In this document: positions 26,095 to 35,161 of the stretch, one piece after another | Position numbering within the stretch: the first letter of the stretch is position 1 | How the letters are laid out: every line of letters starts with the position of its first letter | Assembly (NCBI GenBank): GCA_023458035.1 | Contig: JAEXAX010000002.1 | Span: 1-64,000, forward strand | Source of the DNA: Bacillota bacterium | GTDB lineage: Bacteria > Bacillota > Clostridia > Lachnospirales > Lachnospiraceae | Reading direction: 5' to 3' | Length of the DNA: 64,000 nt | Program-made: the position numbers and the translations under genes | Notes under the pieces: generated by a model | What the model was told of the DNA's origin: nothing | Database searches by the model: none | What the model saw: only the letters and a program-made list of their open reading frames with translations

Positions 26095-28647
26095 ATGCTG
26101 ACATTGTATGTGAATCATCAACCGTATGAAGTGGATGGTTCAAAAAAATTAATGCGCTATCTGAGGGATGACTTGAAACTGAAGTCGGTGAAGGATGGCT
26201 GTAGCGAAGGTGCATGTGGAACATGCACTGTTTTAATTGACGGAAAACCGACCAAAGCCTGTGTACAGCCGCTGGCAAGGCTGGAAGGCAAGCACATCAT
26301 TACCGTAGAGGGCTTGAGTGAACGAGAGAAGGAAGTTTACTCTTTTGCATTTGCCGAGTGCGGTGCGGTACAATGTGGTTTTTGTATTCCGGGCATGGTA
26401 ATCTGCGCAAAAGGTCTGATCGACGAAAATCCGAATCCGACCCGGGTGGATGCGGCTTTTGCGATCCGCAATAACATCTGTCGTTGCACCGGGTATAAAA
26501 AGATTATTGATGCTATCCTGCTGGCAGCCAAGCTGCTGCGCGAGAACACTGCCATCGAGGAATATGCCGGTGAGGTGAAGGTCGGCACGCACATCCACCG
26601 TTTGGATGCGAAGGCAAAGGCACTCGGTACCGGTGTCTATGTGGATGACATCGAATTAGAGGGAATGATTTATGCCAGTGCGGTGCGTTCGGCGTATCCG
26701 AGAGCACGTGTTTTGGCAATTCATACCGAAAAAGCCAAGGCTCTGCCGGGCGTTGTTTGTGTGTTGACGGCAGACGATATTCCGGGGGTTAATAAGGTCG
26801 GCCATCTGAAAAAAGACTGGGATACCATGATCGCAGTCGGCGATATCACCCATTATCTGGGAGATGCCATCTGTGTTGTGGCGGCCGAGACAGAAGAGAT
26901 TCTGGCTCAGGCCAAGGCCTTGATTGAAGTGGAATATGAAGAGCTGGAGATGGTCAGAGGGCCGTTTGAGGCCATGCGCGAGGATGCTCCGCCGGTTCAT
27001 CGCGGCGGCAATCTGCTTAGCCACGAGCATCTGGTTCGCGGTGAAAATGTGGATGAAGTGATCGCCCGTTCGGCTTATTCCGTGACGCAGCATTTTGAGA
27101 CGCCGTTTACCGAGCATGCCTTTTTGGAACCGGAGGTATCGGTGGCTATGCCGTTTGAGGACGGAGTATTCATTTACTCGACCGATCAAAGCCCATATGA
27201 CATCCAGCATGAGGTGTCCGGTATGCTCGGTCTGCCGAATGAGAAGGTCGTCGTGGAAAACTGTCTGGTCGGCGGCGGCTTCGGCGGCAAAGAGGACGTG
27301 ACGGTGCAGCATCATGCCGCCCTGGTGGCTTATCTGTTCAAGCGTCCCGTAAAATGCAAGTTGACCAGAGCGGAAAGCATTCTGATTCATCCGAAGCGCC
27401 ATCCGGCCTGGATTGATATGACTCTGGCCTGTGATGAAGAGGGTAATCTGACAGCTATCAAAGCTCAGGTGGTGACAGACACCGGCGCCTATGCTTCTCT
27501 CGGCGGCCCGGTATTGCAGCGTCTGTGTACGCATGCGGCCGGCCCCTACCATTATGAAAACATTGATATCGACGGTAAGGCTTTTTATACCAATAATCCG
27601 CCGGCCGGCGCCTTCAGAGGCTTCGGCGTGACACAGAGCTGTTTTGCGACAGAATGCTGTATTAACCTGCTGGCTGAAAAGGTAGGTATCACTCCGTGGG
27701 AGATTCGATATCGAAATGCCATCCGTCCGGGTGAGGTTCTGCCGAACGGTCAGATCGCCGATCCGGCCACCGGTTTGGCAGAAACTTTGGAGGCGGTCAG
27801 AGAGATTTGTGAGCAGAATCCGAAAGCAGGTATCGCCTGTGCCATGAAGAATGCCGGCGTCGGTGTCGGTATTCCGGACACCGGCCGCTGTCGACTGCTG
27901 ATCGAGGACGGCAAGGTGCATATCCATGTCGGCGCTGCCTGCATCGGTCAGGGCTGTGGTACGGTCTTCCTGCAAATGGCCTGCGAAACCATGAACTGGC
28001 CGCCCGAGCGGTTTGTATATCACCTGCCGAATACGGCAAATGCTCCGGACTCCGGAACGACCTCAGGATCCAGACAGACTCTGGTATCCGGTGAAGCTGT
28101 CCGCCGTGCCTGTCTGCTGCTGTTGGAAGATCTGAAGACGCAGAGCTTTGAGGAGTTGGAGGGCAAGGAATACCTTGCTGATTATCTGGCTAAGACCGAT
28201 AAAATGGGTACGCAGATAGCAAATCCGGTATCACACGTGGCGTATGGCTACGCTACCCAAGTCTGTCTGCTGGATGATGATGGAAATATCTCCAAGATCA
28301 TTGCCGCTCATGATGTCGGTAAGGTCGTCAATCCGAAGAGTCTGGAGGGACAGATTGAAGGCGGCGTAGTCATGTCACTGGGTTACGCATTGACCGAAAA
28401 GTATCCGCTGAAGGATTGTAAGCCGACAGCCAAATATGGGACTCTGGGCTTGTTTAAGGCAAATAAAACACCGGATGTCGAATCCATTATCATCGAAAAA
28501 CCGGGTATACCGGTGGCTTATGGCGCCATCGGTGTCGGAGAGATCACTTCGATCCCGACCGCTCCGGCTGTTGCGCTGGCTTACTATCTGCGTGACGGAG
28601 AATTCAGAACGGTCCTGCCGCTGTCAAATACGCCATATAGTAAATGA
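26095..28647 (+). CDS. Selenium-dependent xanthine dehydrogenase-type molybdenum hydroxylase
   Basis: This 850-residue protein fuses a small iron-sulfur region to a molybdopterin domain. Residues 1-160 hold a plant-type [2Fe-2S] site (CSEGACGTC near residue 35) and a second one (CGFC near residue 94, CRC near 129). The molybdenum domain starts near residue 175; GGGFGGKED, PAGAFRGFGV and the catalytic-glutamate segment GVGEI near residue 813 are visible. There is no FAD domain, so electrons must leave to another partner. The neighbouring YqeB, YqeC and MocA homologues mark it as a selenium-dependent hydroxylase, in which a labile selenium sits on the cofactor. Xanthine as substrate is supported by the permease of the locus; a related purine or N-heterocycle is possible. 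Confidence 0.88.
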   Translation: MLTLYVNHQPYEVDGSKKLMRYLRDDLKLKSVKDGCSEGACGTCTVLIDGKPTKACVQPLARLEGKHIITVEGLSEREKEVYSFAFAECGAVQCGFCIPGMVICAKGLIDENPNPTRVDAAFAIRNNICRCTGYKKIIDAILLAAKLLRENTAIEEYAGEVKVGTHIHRLDAKAKALGTGVYVDDIELEGMIYASAVRSAYPRARVLAIHTEKAKALPGVVCVLTADDIPGVNKVGHLKKDWDTMIAVGDITHYLGDAICVVAAETEEILAQAKALIEVEYEELEMVRGPFEAMREDAPPVHRGGNLLSHEHLVRGENVDEVIARSAYSVTQHFETPFTEHAFLEPEVSVAMPFEDGVFIYSTDQSPYDIQHEVSGMLGLPNEKVVVENCLVGGGFGGKEDVTVQHHAALVAYLFKRPVKCKLTRAESILIHPKRHPAWIDMTLACDEEGNLTAIKAQVVTDTGAYASLGGPVLQRLCTHAAGPYHYENIDIDGKAFYTNNPPAGAFRGFGVTQSCFATECCINLLAEKVGITPWEIRYRNAIRPGEVLPNGQIADPATGLAETLEAVREICEQNPKAGIACAMKNAGVGVGIPDTGRCRLLIEDGKVHIHVGAACIGQGCGTVFLQMACETMNWPPERFVYHLPNTANAPDSGTTSGSRQTLVSGEAVRRACLLLLEDLKTQSFEELEGKEYLADYLAKTDKMGTQIANPVSHVAYGYATQVCLLDDDGNISKIIAAHDVGKVVNPKSLEGQIEGGVVMSLGYALTEKYPLKDCKPTAKYGTLGLFKANKTPDVESIIIEKPGIPVAYGAIGVGEITSIPTAPAVALAYYLRDGEFRTVLPLSNTPYSK

Positions 28648-28660
28648 TGAACCGCTAGAT

Positions 28661-28692
28661 AAGGCTTATCGCAAGATAGGCCTTTTCTTTTG
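28661..28692 (+). terminator. Terminator after the xanthine dehydrogenase gene
   Basis: A 10-bp stem AAGGCTTATC/GATAGGCCTT (one wobble) with a GCAA tetraloop is followed by TTCTTTT. It separates the hydroxylase from the accessory-gene operon. Confidence 0.93.
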
Positions 28693-28725
28693 GCAGGCGA
28701 TATTTTAATTTAAGCATATCGAAGG

Positions 28726-28754
28726 TTCAAATCAAACATGATTCATGTTACAAT
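28726..28754 (+). promoter_or_regulatory. Promoter with embedded palindrome, ModE-like gene
   Basis: -35 TTCAAA (28726-28731) and -10 TACAAT (28749-28754) are 17 bases apart. The spacer contains a perfect palindrome AACATG-ATT-CATGTT at 28735-28749, which touches the -10 box. A protein bound there would block RNA polymerase, so this is a strong operator candidate, possibly for the ModE-like product itself. Confidence 0.7.
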
Positions 28755-28783
28755 AGTAAAACCAAACTAAAGGAGGGGTTACT

Positions 28784-29167
28784 ATGAATCAACCGCATTA
28801 TAAGATGTCGATAAAGCTGTATCAGAGTGAAAAATCATTCGGCCCGGGCATGATGAGCCTGTTAGGGGGAGTGGAAGAGACCGGCTCCCTGCAGAAATCG
28901 GCTAAACGAATGGGAATGGCTTACAGCAAGGCTTGGACTATGATCCGTCGGGCGGAGCAGGAATGGGGCTTTCCCATGACAGAGCGTACTGTCGGCGGTA
29001 AGGACGGCGGCGGCTCGGTCGTAACGGTTCAGGCCAAACGCCTGATGGACAGCTATGCGGCTTTTTTAAAGGATGCCGGAGACGCTGTGGATACGGTTTT
29101 TGCCAGACATTTTTCGTCAGACAAGCTGGAGAGCATCATTAGAGGAGAAAGGCAACCAAATGAATAA
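28784..29167 (+). CDS. ModE-type (LysR-like N-terminal) winged-helix regulator
   Basis: This 127-residue protein is a stand-alone winged-helix domain of the ModE N-terminal kind: LLGGVEETGSLQKSAKRM, then MAYSKAWTMIRRAEQEWG as the recognition region (residues 46-63). The molybdate-binding TOBE/Mop domains of E. coli ModE are absent, so how it senses its signal is unclear. It opens the molybdenum-cofactor accessory operon and is the natural candidate for controlling it, including through the palindrome in its own promoter. AAGGAGGGG precedes the start. Confidence 0.85.
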   Translation: MNQPHYKMSIKLYQSEKSFGPGMMSLLGGVEETGSLQKSAKRMGMAYSKAWTMIRRAEQEWGFPMTERTVGGKDGGGSVVTVQAKRLMDSYAAFLKDAGDAVDTVFARHFSSDKLESIIRGERQPNE

Positions 29168-29987
29168 CAGAAGTAACCAACCGGTCATCGTCAGAGGCGG
29201 AGGTGATCTGGCTACCGGTGTGATTGACAGTTTGCGACGGGCCGGTTATCCGGTATTGATCCTTGAGATCCCGACACCGTCCGCCATTCGTCGTCACGTT
29301 GCCCTTTGTGAGGCGGTTTATCAGGGAGAGGCCAGGGTCGAAGACTGCGGCTGCCGCTTGGTGGACAGTATGGAAGGGGTGGAAGGCTGCTGGCGGCAGA
29401 AGCTGCCGGCCATGGTGATTGACAGCGCCGGAGAATGGATTGAACGCATCCGTCCTTGGGCGGTGGTTGATGCCATCCTGGCGAAAAGAAATCTGGGTAC
29501 CCATATAGACATGGCGCCGAAGACGGTGGCGCTCGGCCCCGGCTTTACTGCCGGAAAGGATGTGCGTGTCGTCATCGAGACCATGCGAGGCCATCATTTG
29601 GGCAGAATCATATATTCCGGAGCAGCTTTGCCGAATACCGGTACACCGGGACTGATCGCCGGAGAAGGAAAGGATCGGGTAATCCATGCACCGGCGGCAG
29701 GCATCTTTTGCGCCGTAAGTAAGATCGGTGATATGGTGACCCGGGGAGAGCCGATCGGCTATATTTGCTCCGATGGCGGAGAAGCTGTTGTGCCTGCCAC
29801 CTTGACCGGATTGCTGCGCGGTGTTATCCGTGACGGTTTTGTTGTTACCAAGGGATTAAAGATCGGTGATATAGATCCGCGGACGGAAGAGTATGAGAAC
29901 TGCTTCAGTATCTCGGATAAGGCCAGAGCACTCGGTGGCAGTGTGCTGACCGCCCTGCTGCAGATGGAGGCGGAGGATGGATTTTAG
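29160..29987 (+). CDS. yqeB: Selenium-dependent molybdenum hydroxylase maturation protein YqeB
   Basis: This 275-residue protein matches the EF2563/YqeB family of XdhC-related maturation factors found only with selenium-dependent molybdenum hydroxylases. An N-terminal nucleotide-binding motif VIVRGGGDLATG is near residue 8, and VALGPGFTAGKDV near residue 122. It is thought to help load the selenated cofactor; the chemistry is not established. ATG 29160 overlaps the ModE-like stop by 8 bases and has GAGGAGAAAGG upstream. Confidence 0.88.
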   Translation: MNNRSNQPVIVRGGGDLATGVIDSLRRAGYPVLILEIPTPSAIRRHVALCEAVYQGEARVEDCGCRLVDSMEGVEGCWRQKLPAMVIDSAGEWIERIRPWAVVDAILAKRNLGTHIDMAPKTVALGPGFTAGKDVRVVIETMRGHHLGRIIYSGAALPNTGTPGLIAGEGKDRVIHAPAAGIFCAVSKIGDMVTRGEPIGYICSDGGEAVVPATLTGLLRGVIRDGFVVTKGLKIGDIDPRTEEYENCFSISDKARALGGSVLTALLQMEAEDGF

Positions 29988-30046
29988 GTTTTGCCGGCAG
30001 CGGTCTTGGGAAAATAACAGAGGATAAACAAAAATAGGGAGAAGCT

Positions 30047-31066
30047 ATGAAGGAAGTTTATGTGGAGGATGCCGTCGGGATGGTGCTTTGTCAGGATCTG
30101 ACTGAGATCGTTCCGGGAGAGAAAAAAGGAGTCGCATTCAAAAAAGGACATGTGATTACCCGTGAAGATATTCCGAAGATGCTGGACATCGGAAAACGCC
30201 ATGTCTTTGTATGGGATACCGCAGAGGGCTATGTGCATGAAAATGACGCTGCGGTGCGAATGTTTCGTGCCGCTGTCGGCGGTGGCGTAATCGGCACTGA
30301 GCCAGCTGAAGGAAAGGTTAGTCTGAAGGCGGAATTTGACGGTGTGGTGAAGATCAACGAGAACCTGTTGTGGGAGGTTTGTGAGGATCCGTTTGTCTGC
30401 TTTGCCACCATTCATGGAAATAAGCTGGTAAAACAGGGCAGTCTGCTGGGGGGGACGAGAGTGATTCCGCTGGTGGTAGAGGAGGCCGTGGTGGAGCGTT
30501 TTGAACACCTGTGCCGTGAGAAGGGACCGCTGGTCAGCGTTCTGCCGTTGCAGCCTTGTAAGATCGGTATCGTCACCACCGGTTCAGAGATCAAGAGCGG
30601 CCGTATCGCAGATAAATTCGGTCCGGTGCTGCGCGCTAAAGCGGATGAGCTTGGCGCCGAGGTGGTTGGTCAAGCTTATGTCGGAGATGAAACAGAGGAT
30701 ATCAGACAGGCCATTCTGGATTTTATCAACCAAGGTGTTGATTTGGTGGAGGTATCCGGCGGTATGAGCGTCGATCCGGATGACAGAACACCGGGCGCCA
30801 TCCATGCTATTGCCGACGAGGTGATCACTTATGGAACCCCGGTCTTGCCGGGCGCCATGTTTATGCTGGCTTATGTCAAAGGGATACCGGTGGTCGGCCT
30901 GCCGGGCTGTGTGATGTTTGCCAGACGGACCGTTTATGATTTGGTTGTGCCAAGATTGGTGGCCGGTGAACGGATCAGCCGGAAGGATATCGTCAAGCTG
31001 GCCTACGGCGGTCAATGTCTGCAGTGTCCGACCTGTGTCTATCCGGACTGCGGTTTCGGTTATTAA
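30047..31066 (+). CDS. MoeA/MogA-like molybdopterin-binding protein with C-terminal Cys motif
   Basis: This 339-residue protein has a MoeA-like N-terminal region and a MoCF (MogA-like) molybdopterin-binding domain in its second half (GIVTTGSEIKSG near residue 172, VEVSGGMSVDPDDRTPG near residue 234, PGAMFMLAY near 268). It is shorter than MoeA and ends in a cysteine-rich tail, CLQCPTCVYPDCGFGY, with four cysteines. Family members of this kind accompany selenium-dependent hydroxylases. It may insert or hold molybdenum or selenium during cofactor maturation; that is inference. Confidence 0.82.
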   Translation: MKEVYVEDAVGMVLCQDLTEIVPGEKKGVAFKKGHVITREDIPKMLDIGKRHVFVWDTAEGYVHENDAAVRMFRAAVGGGVIGTEPAEGKVSLKAEFDGVVKINENLLWEVCEDPFVCFATIHGNKLVKQGSLLGGTRVIPLVVEEAVVERFEHLCREKGPLVSVLPLQPCKIGIVTTGSEIKSGRIADKFGPVLRAKADELGAEVVGQAYVGDETEDIRQAILDFINQGVDLVEVSGGMSVDPDDRTPGAIHAIADEVITYGTPVLPGAMFMLAYVKGIPVVGLPGCVMFARRTVYDLVVPRLVAGERISRKDIVKLAYGGQCLQCPTCVYPDCGFGY

Positions 31067-31080
31067 AGATAGGAGAGCAT

Positions 31081-31566
31081 ATGCAAAAACTGACGCATTT
31101 TGATGAACAGGGAGCGGCCGTTATGGTCGATGTTTCCGAAAAGGCAGTGACCGAACGGACGGCCACTGCAGCGGGCAGTATTCGGGTCTCTGAACCGGTA
31201 ATGACGGCTATTTTGGAAGGAACAGTCAAAAAAGGAGATGTGCTGGGTGTGGCTCGGGTGGCTGGAATTATGGCGACCAAGAAGACCTCGGAGCTGATTC
31301 CGCTTTGTCATGTATTGTTATTGTCAAACTGCAGGATCGAATTTGAGACAAAACCGGAGGAAGGACTGGTGACGGCCTATTGTACAGTGAAGACGGAAGG
31401 TAAGACCGGGGTGGAGATGGAGGCTTTGATCGGCGTCCAGATCGCCCTGGCCACCATCTATGATATGTGCAAGGCGATCGATAAGGAAATGGTCATCGGC
31501 GATATTTGTCTGTTGGAAAAGCAAGGGGGAAAAAGTGGACATTTTACAAGATCCGTTCGGCCGTAG
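31081..31566 (+). CDS. moaC: Cyclic pyranopterin monophosphate synthase
   Basis: MoaC acts after MoaA to form cPMP, the first stable intermediate of molybdenum cofactor synthesis. The 161-residue protein has the typical MVDVSEKAVTERTA near residue 15, GIMATKKTSELIPLCHVL near residue 61 and GVEMEALIGV near residue 112. The start at 31081 has GATAGGAGAG upstream. It overlaps moaA by 32 bases, so the two steps are produced together. Confidence 0.95.
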   Translation: MQKLTHFDEQGAAVMVDVSEKAVTERTATAAGSIRVSEPVMTAILEGTVKKGDVLGVARVAGIMATKKTSELIPLCHVLLLSNCRIEFETKPEEGLVTAYCTVKTEGKTGVEMEALIGVQIALATIYDMCKAIDKEMVIGDICLLEKQGGKSGHFTRSVRP

Positions 31567-32527
31567 GATCGATTATGCCCGGTTGTCATTGACCGACCGG
31601 TGTAATCTGCATTGTGCCTATTGCCGGCCGAAGCAGGGAGAAGCATCGCCGTCTTGTCCGCCGAAAAGGCAGCTGTTAACGCCGCGGGAGTGGCACAGGC
31701 TGATTGAAGTGATGGCCGAGCTCGGCATTAGAAAGCTGAAGCTGACCGGCGGTGAACCTTTGCTTTACCCGGAGTTTGATGAGGTGCTGAGAATCGCCAA
31801 GCAGACAGAAGGCATCGAGCAGGTGACCTTGACAACCAACGGTATAAAGCTGGCCGAGCATTTACCGCTGTGCAAAGAGGTCGGTATCAATGGGATCAAT
31901 ATAAGTCTGGATGCTTTGGATGAGGAACTTTTTTACACCATTACCGGACGACATGGAGCGAAGCAGGTACTGGCGGCGGTACAGGCCAGTCTGGACGTCG
32001 GTATTCCGACAAAACTAAATGCCGTTATCATACCGGGGATCAATGAATCACAGATCCTGCCATTGGCAGCACTGGCCGAAACAAGGCCGCTGGCTGTGCG
32101 CTTTATCGAGATGATGCCGCTTGGTATCGGCGGTCGATACGGGCGCGTCAACGGGGAGGAGATCAGACGGCGGCTGGAAGAGGTTTACGGACCGCTGACC
32201 GAGGATGAAACAAAGCGCGGCAACGGACCGGCCCGTTATCTGCGGGCCGCCGGCATGAAAGGCAGCATCGGTTTGATTGATCCGGTATCTCACGCCTTTT
32301 GCGGACAATGCAATCGAATCCGTATCCAGTCAAACGGCGATCTGCAGCTTTGCCTGGTACAGGACAGTGCTATTTCGCTCGGCCAGGCGATTAAAGAAAA
32401 AGACCGGGACAGACTCAGAGCAGCCTTTATCAGGGCGATCAGGCAGAAGCCGGCTGCCCATGATTTTGAGAATACACTTGCGGCCCAACCGGCCAAGTCA
32501 CGGCAAATGTGGCAGATCGGCGGCTGA
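31535..32527 (+). CDS. moaA: GTP 3',8-cyclase
   Basis: MoaA is the radical-SAM enzyme that starts molybdopterin synthesis from GTP. The 330-residue protein has the radical-SAM motif CNLHCAYC near residue 23 and the second cluster motif FCGQCNRIR near residue 255 with a third cysteine 14 residues later. The C-terminal GG-motif is replaced by IGG at the very end, close to the usual double-glycine tail. I place the start at GTG 31535 because AAGGGGGA lies just upstream and the N-terminus DPFGRRIDYARLS then has normal length. Confidence 0.93.
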   Translation: MDILQDPFGRRIDYARLSLTDRCNLHCAYCRPKQGEASPSCPPKRQLLTPREWHRLIEVMAELGIRKLKLTGGEPLLYPEFDEVLRIAKQTEGIEQVTLTTNGIKLAEHLPLCKEVGINGINISLDALDEELFYTITGRHGAKQVLAAVQASLDVGIPTKLNAVIIPGINESQILPLAALAETRPLAVRFIEMMPLGIGGRYGRVNGEEIRRRLEEVYGPLTEDETKRGNGPARYLRAAGMKGSIGLIDPVSHAFCGQCNRIRIQSNGDLQLCLVQDSAISLGQAIKEKDRDRLRAAFIRAIRQKPAAHDFENTLAAQPAKSRQMWQIGG

Positions 32528-32562
32528 CAGGCGGAAGAAAGAAGAGAGAAAAGAGAGAGATA

Positions 32563-33495
32563 ATGGGAAAGATCAGAGCCATTTGTATCAGTGAAAAAAA
32601 AGGAACAGTCAAACGGCCGGTTGCATCAGCCGATTTACGGGTGGATTATGGTATTGAGCAGGATGCTCATGCCGGAAACTGGCATAGACAGGTCAGCCTG
32701 TTATCCTGGGATAAGGTAGAGGCTTTTAATGCTCGCGGCGGCAATGTGACAGACGGTGACTTCGGCGAAAACTTATTGATCGAAGGTATAGACTGTAAAA
32801 AACTGCCGGTCGGCACCAGATTACAGGCCGGTGAGGTGATATTGGAGATCACGCAGATCGGTAAGGAATGCCACCGGCATTGCCAGATTTATCATCGGGT
32901 CGGGGACTGTATTATGCCGCGCGAGGGGGTGTTTGCCAAGGTGCTGCAAAACGGAGAATTACAGCCCGGTATGGACATCGAGATCATCTCTTATGGGAAG
33001 AGCGGCTATCATGCGGCCGTGATCACGGCCAGCGACAGCGGCGCCCGTGGGGAGCGTGAGGATATCAGCGGACCGTTGCTGGCAAAGCTGTTGACAGAAC
33101 GAGGCTTTACGGTGGTGGAACAGCTGTTGTTGCCGGATGACAGAGCCGGCCTGGAAAAAGAAATGAAGAGGCTGGCTGACAGTCGTCAGGTAGATCTGAT
33201 TTTGACCACCGGCGGAACAGGGTTTTCGCTGCGTGATCAGATGCCGGAGGCAACCATGGCGGTGGCCGATCGAAACGCGCCGGGAATCGCTGAAGCCATT
33301 CGTCATTATTCATTACAATTGACTGGACGAGCCATGTTAAGCCGCGCCGCCTCGGTACTGCGCGGGCAGACCTTGATCATTAATCTGCCCGGCAGCCCGA
33401 AGGCCGTAGCCGAATGTATGGACTGGATCGGCGACCAGCTGGAGCATGGCTTAGGAATCCTATGTGGTCGTGAGCGCAACTGCGCCAGACAGTGA
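32563..33495 (+). CDS. MOSC domain - MogA/MoaB fusion protein
   Basis: This 310-residue protein joins two molybdenum-cofactor domains. Residues 1-145 form a MOSC domain (DAHAGNWHRQVSLLS, DGDFGENLLIEG and the cysteine segment IGKECHRHCQIY). Residues 150-310 form a MogA/MoaB domain (VITASDSGARG, TTGGTGFSLRD near residue 214, NLPGSPKAV). MogA adenylates molybdopterin before molybdate insertion; MOSC domains handle sulfur or cofactor transfer. The fusion could couple metal insertion with sulfuration or selenation. ATG 32563 follows a purine-rich GAGAGAGA stretch. Confidence 0.88.
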   Translation: MGKIRAICISEKKGTVKRPVASADLRVDYGIEQDAHAGNWHRQVSLLSWDKVEAFNARGGNVTDGDFGENLLIEGIDCKKLPVGTRLQAGEVILEITQIGKECHRHCQIYHRVGDCIMPREGVFAKVLQNGELQPGMDIEIISYGKSGYHAAVITASDSGARGEREDISGPLLAKLLTERGFTVVEQLLLPDDRAGLEKEMKRLADSRQVDLILTTGGTGFSLRDQMPEATMAVADRNAPGIAEAIRHYSLQLTGRAMLSRAASVLRGQTLIINLPGSPKAVAECMDWIGDQLEHGLGILCGRERNCARQ

Positions 33496-33564
33496 AGCTA
33501 TGGTGACTTTGACTGCTTAACAGCAATTAAAAAATAAACACAAAAATATAAGGAGGAAACATCA

Positions 33565-34443
33565 ATGAAGAAACAAAAAGCAGTCGTAATGGGGTTAATA
33601 GCAGGTTTACTGATCTTAACGGCCGGTTGCGCAAAGAAGACAAACGAGGGCAAGACGGACAACGGGGCAGCTTCAAAGTCGGTATCGACCACAGTATCAT
33701 CTACCGCTTCCAAGACGGACTCAAAAAAGACAGAGGAACCGAAGGAGAAGGTTAAGCTGACTTTGGCCGCGGCTGCCAGTTTGAAAAATGCCTTTGAGAA
33801 AGACCTGATTCCGACCTATGAAAAACAGCATCCGAACATCGATATCGAAGCGACCTACGACAGTTCAGGAAAGCTGCAGAGTCAGATCGAACAGGGATTG
33901 GGGGCCGACGTATTCTTTTCGGCGGCTACTAAGCAGATGAAAGCGCTGGTAGAGGGACAGTACATCATCGAAGCCGACGTGATAAAGCTGTTAGAGAACA
34001 AAGTGGTTTTGATCCAGCCGAAGGATGCCGAACCGAAGCTGAAGGATTTTAATGACCTGTCAACCGTCGATATGTTGGCCATCGGTGATCCGGCCAGCGT
34101 ACCGGCCGGTCAGTATGCCGAAAAGGTGCTGACCAAGCTGGGACTGTGGGAAGGCTTACAGGGGAAGCTCAGTCTGGGCAGCAATGTCACAGAGGTACTG
34201 AAATGGGTGGAGGCCGGATCGGCCAAGGCCGGTATCGTTTATGCGACGGATGCGGCATCAGCTGCAAATGTGGCAGTGGTAGCCGAGGCACCGAAGGACA
34301 GCTTGGATAAGCCGGTTCTGTATCCGGTCGCACCGCTGGCCAAATCCGCTCACAAAACCGAGGCAGGCGACTTTGTCAAATTTTTACAGACGGAGGAGGC
34401 CTTGAAGGTATTTGAGAAGTATGGCTTCAGTCGAGCAAAATAA
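33565..34443 (+). CDS. modA: Molybdate ABC transporter substrate-binding lipoprotein
   Basis: ModA captures molybdate (or tungstate) outside the membrane. The 292-residue precursor has a lipobox LTAGC with the lipid-anchored cysteine at residue 22, then a Ser/Thr/Lys-rich linker to about residue 63. The binding domain starts with LTLAAAASLKNAF, the typical ModA strand, and includes YDSSGKLQSQIEQGLGADVF. It is followed by modB and modC. A GGAGG ribosome-binding site precedes the ATG. The 69-base gap to the MOSC-MogA gene shows no convincing terminator. Confidence 0.93.
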   Translation: MKKQKAVVMGLIAGLLILTAGCAKKTNEGKTDNGAASKSVSTTVSSTASKTDSKKTEEPKEKVKLTLAAAASLKNAFEKDLIPTYEKQHPNIDIEATYDSSGKLQSQIEQGLGADVFFSAATKQMKALVEGQYIIEADVIKLLENKVVLIQPKDAEPKLKDFNDLSTVDMLAIGDPASVPAGQYAEKVLTKLGLWEGLQGKLSLGSNVTEVLKWVEAGSAKAGIVYATDAASAANVAVVAEAPKDSLDKPVLYPVAPLAKSAHKTEAGDFVKFLQTEEALKVFEKYGFSRAK

Positions 34444-34477
34444 AAACTAATTGCTTTTGAAAATAAGGAGTGTAGTG

Positions 34478-35161
34478 ATGATGGAATGGTCTCCCATTCT
34501 GGTATCCCTGAAAACGGCTCTGATCGCCATGGCGGTGACTTTTTTGCTGGGCTTATGGGCAGCTGTGCGGGTGCACCGTATGAACAATGAGCGCTTACAG
34601 CAGCTGATCGACAGCCTGCTGCTGTTGCCGCTGGTTCTGCCGCCGACCGTAATGGGGTTTTTATTGCTGCAGGTCTTCGGTGTGCGCGGTCCGGTCGGAG
34701 CCTTTTTCTTACAGTTTTTTCAAACCAAGCTGGTCTTTTCCTGGATCAGTACGGTCATTGCTTCGGTGGTGATCGCCTTTCCACTGATGTATCGCTCAGC
34801 CAGAGCGGCCTTCGATCAGGTCGATCCGCGACTGTGTGAGGCGGCCAGGACGCTTGGCATGCCCGAGAGGCATATCATTCGCCGGATTCTGTTGCCGGCC
34901 GCCAGGCCGGGGCTGCTGTCCGGCGGTGTGCTGGCCTTTGCACGCGGCTTTGGTGAGTATGGAGCTACATCTATGCTGGCCGGGAACATTTTGGGTAAAA
35001 CCAGAACCCTGCCGTTGGCAGTGGCCTCTGAGGTGGCGGCCGGTCAACAGGACCGGGCAGCAGTTTATGTTTTGATCATGCTCGGCATCTCAATGATATT
35101 ACTGCTGGCCATGCATCGAATCGGACGGAGCCGAGTAAGCGGGGAGGAGTTCAGATGCTGA
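34478..35161 (+). CDS. modB: Molybdate ABC transporter permease
   Basis: ModB is the membrane channel of the molybdate importer. The 227-residue protein has about five membrane spans and the EAA-type loop ARTLGMPERHIIRRILLPAA near residue 127 that contacts the ATPase. LPPTVMGF near residue 55 is typical of ModB. I chose ATG 34478, seven bases after AAGGAG; an upstream TTG is not used. It overlaps modC by 7 bases. Confidence 0.93.
   Translation: MMEWSPILVSLKTALIAMAVTFLLGLWAAVRVHRMNNERLQQLIDSLLLLPLVLPPTVMGFLLLQVFGVRGPVGAFFLQFFQTKLVFSWISTVIASVVIAFPLMYRSARAAFDQVDPRLCEAARTLGMPERHIIRRILLPAARPGLLSGGVLAFARGFGEYGATSMLAGNILGKTRTLPLAVASEVAAGQQDRAAVYVLIMLGISMILLLAMHRIGRSRVSGEEFRC

Noticed and set aside
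26656..28023. 455-codon minus-strand frame inside the xanthine dehydrogenase gene
   Set aside because: It is a frame shadow produced by the codon bias of the real gene; no domain and no start signals were seen.
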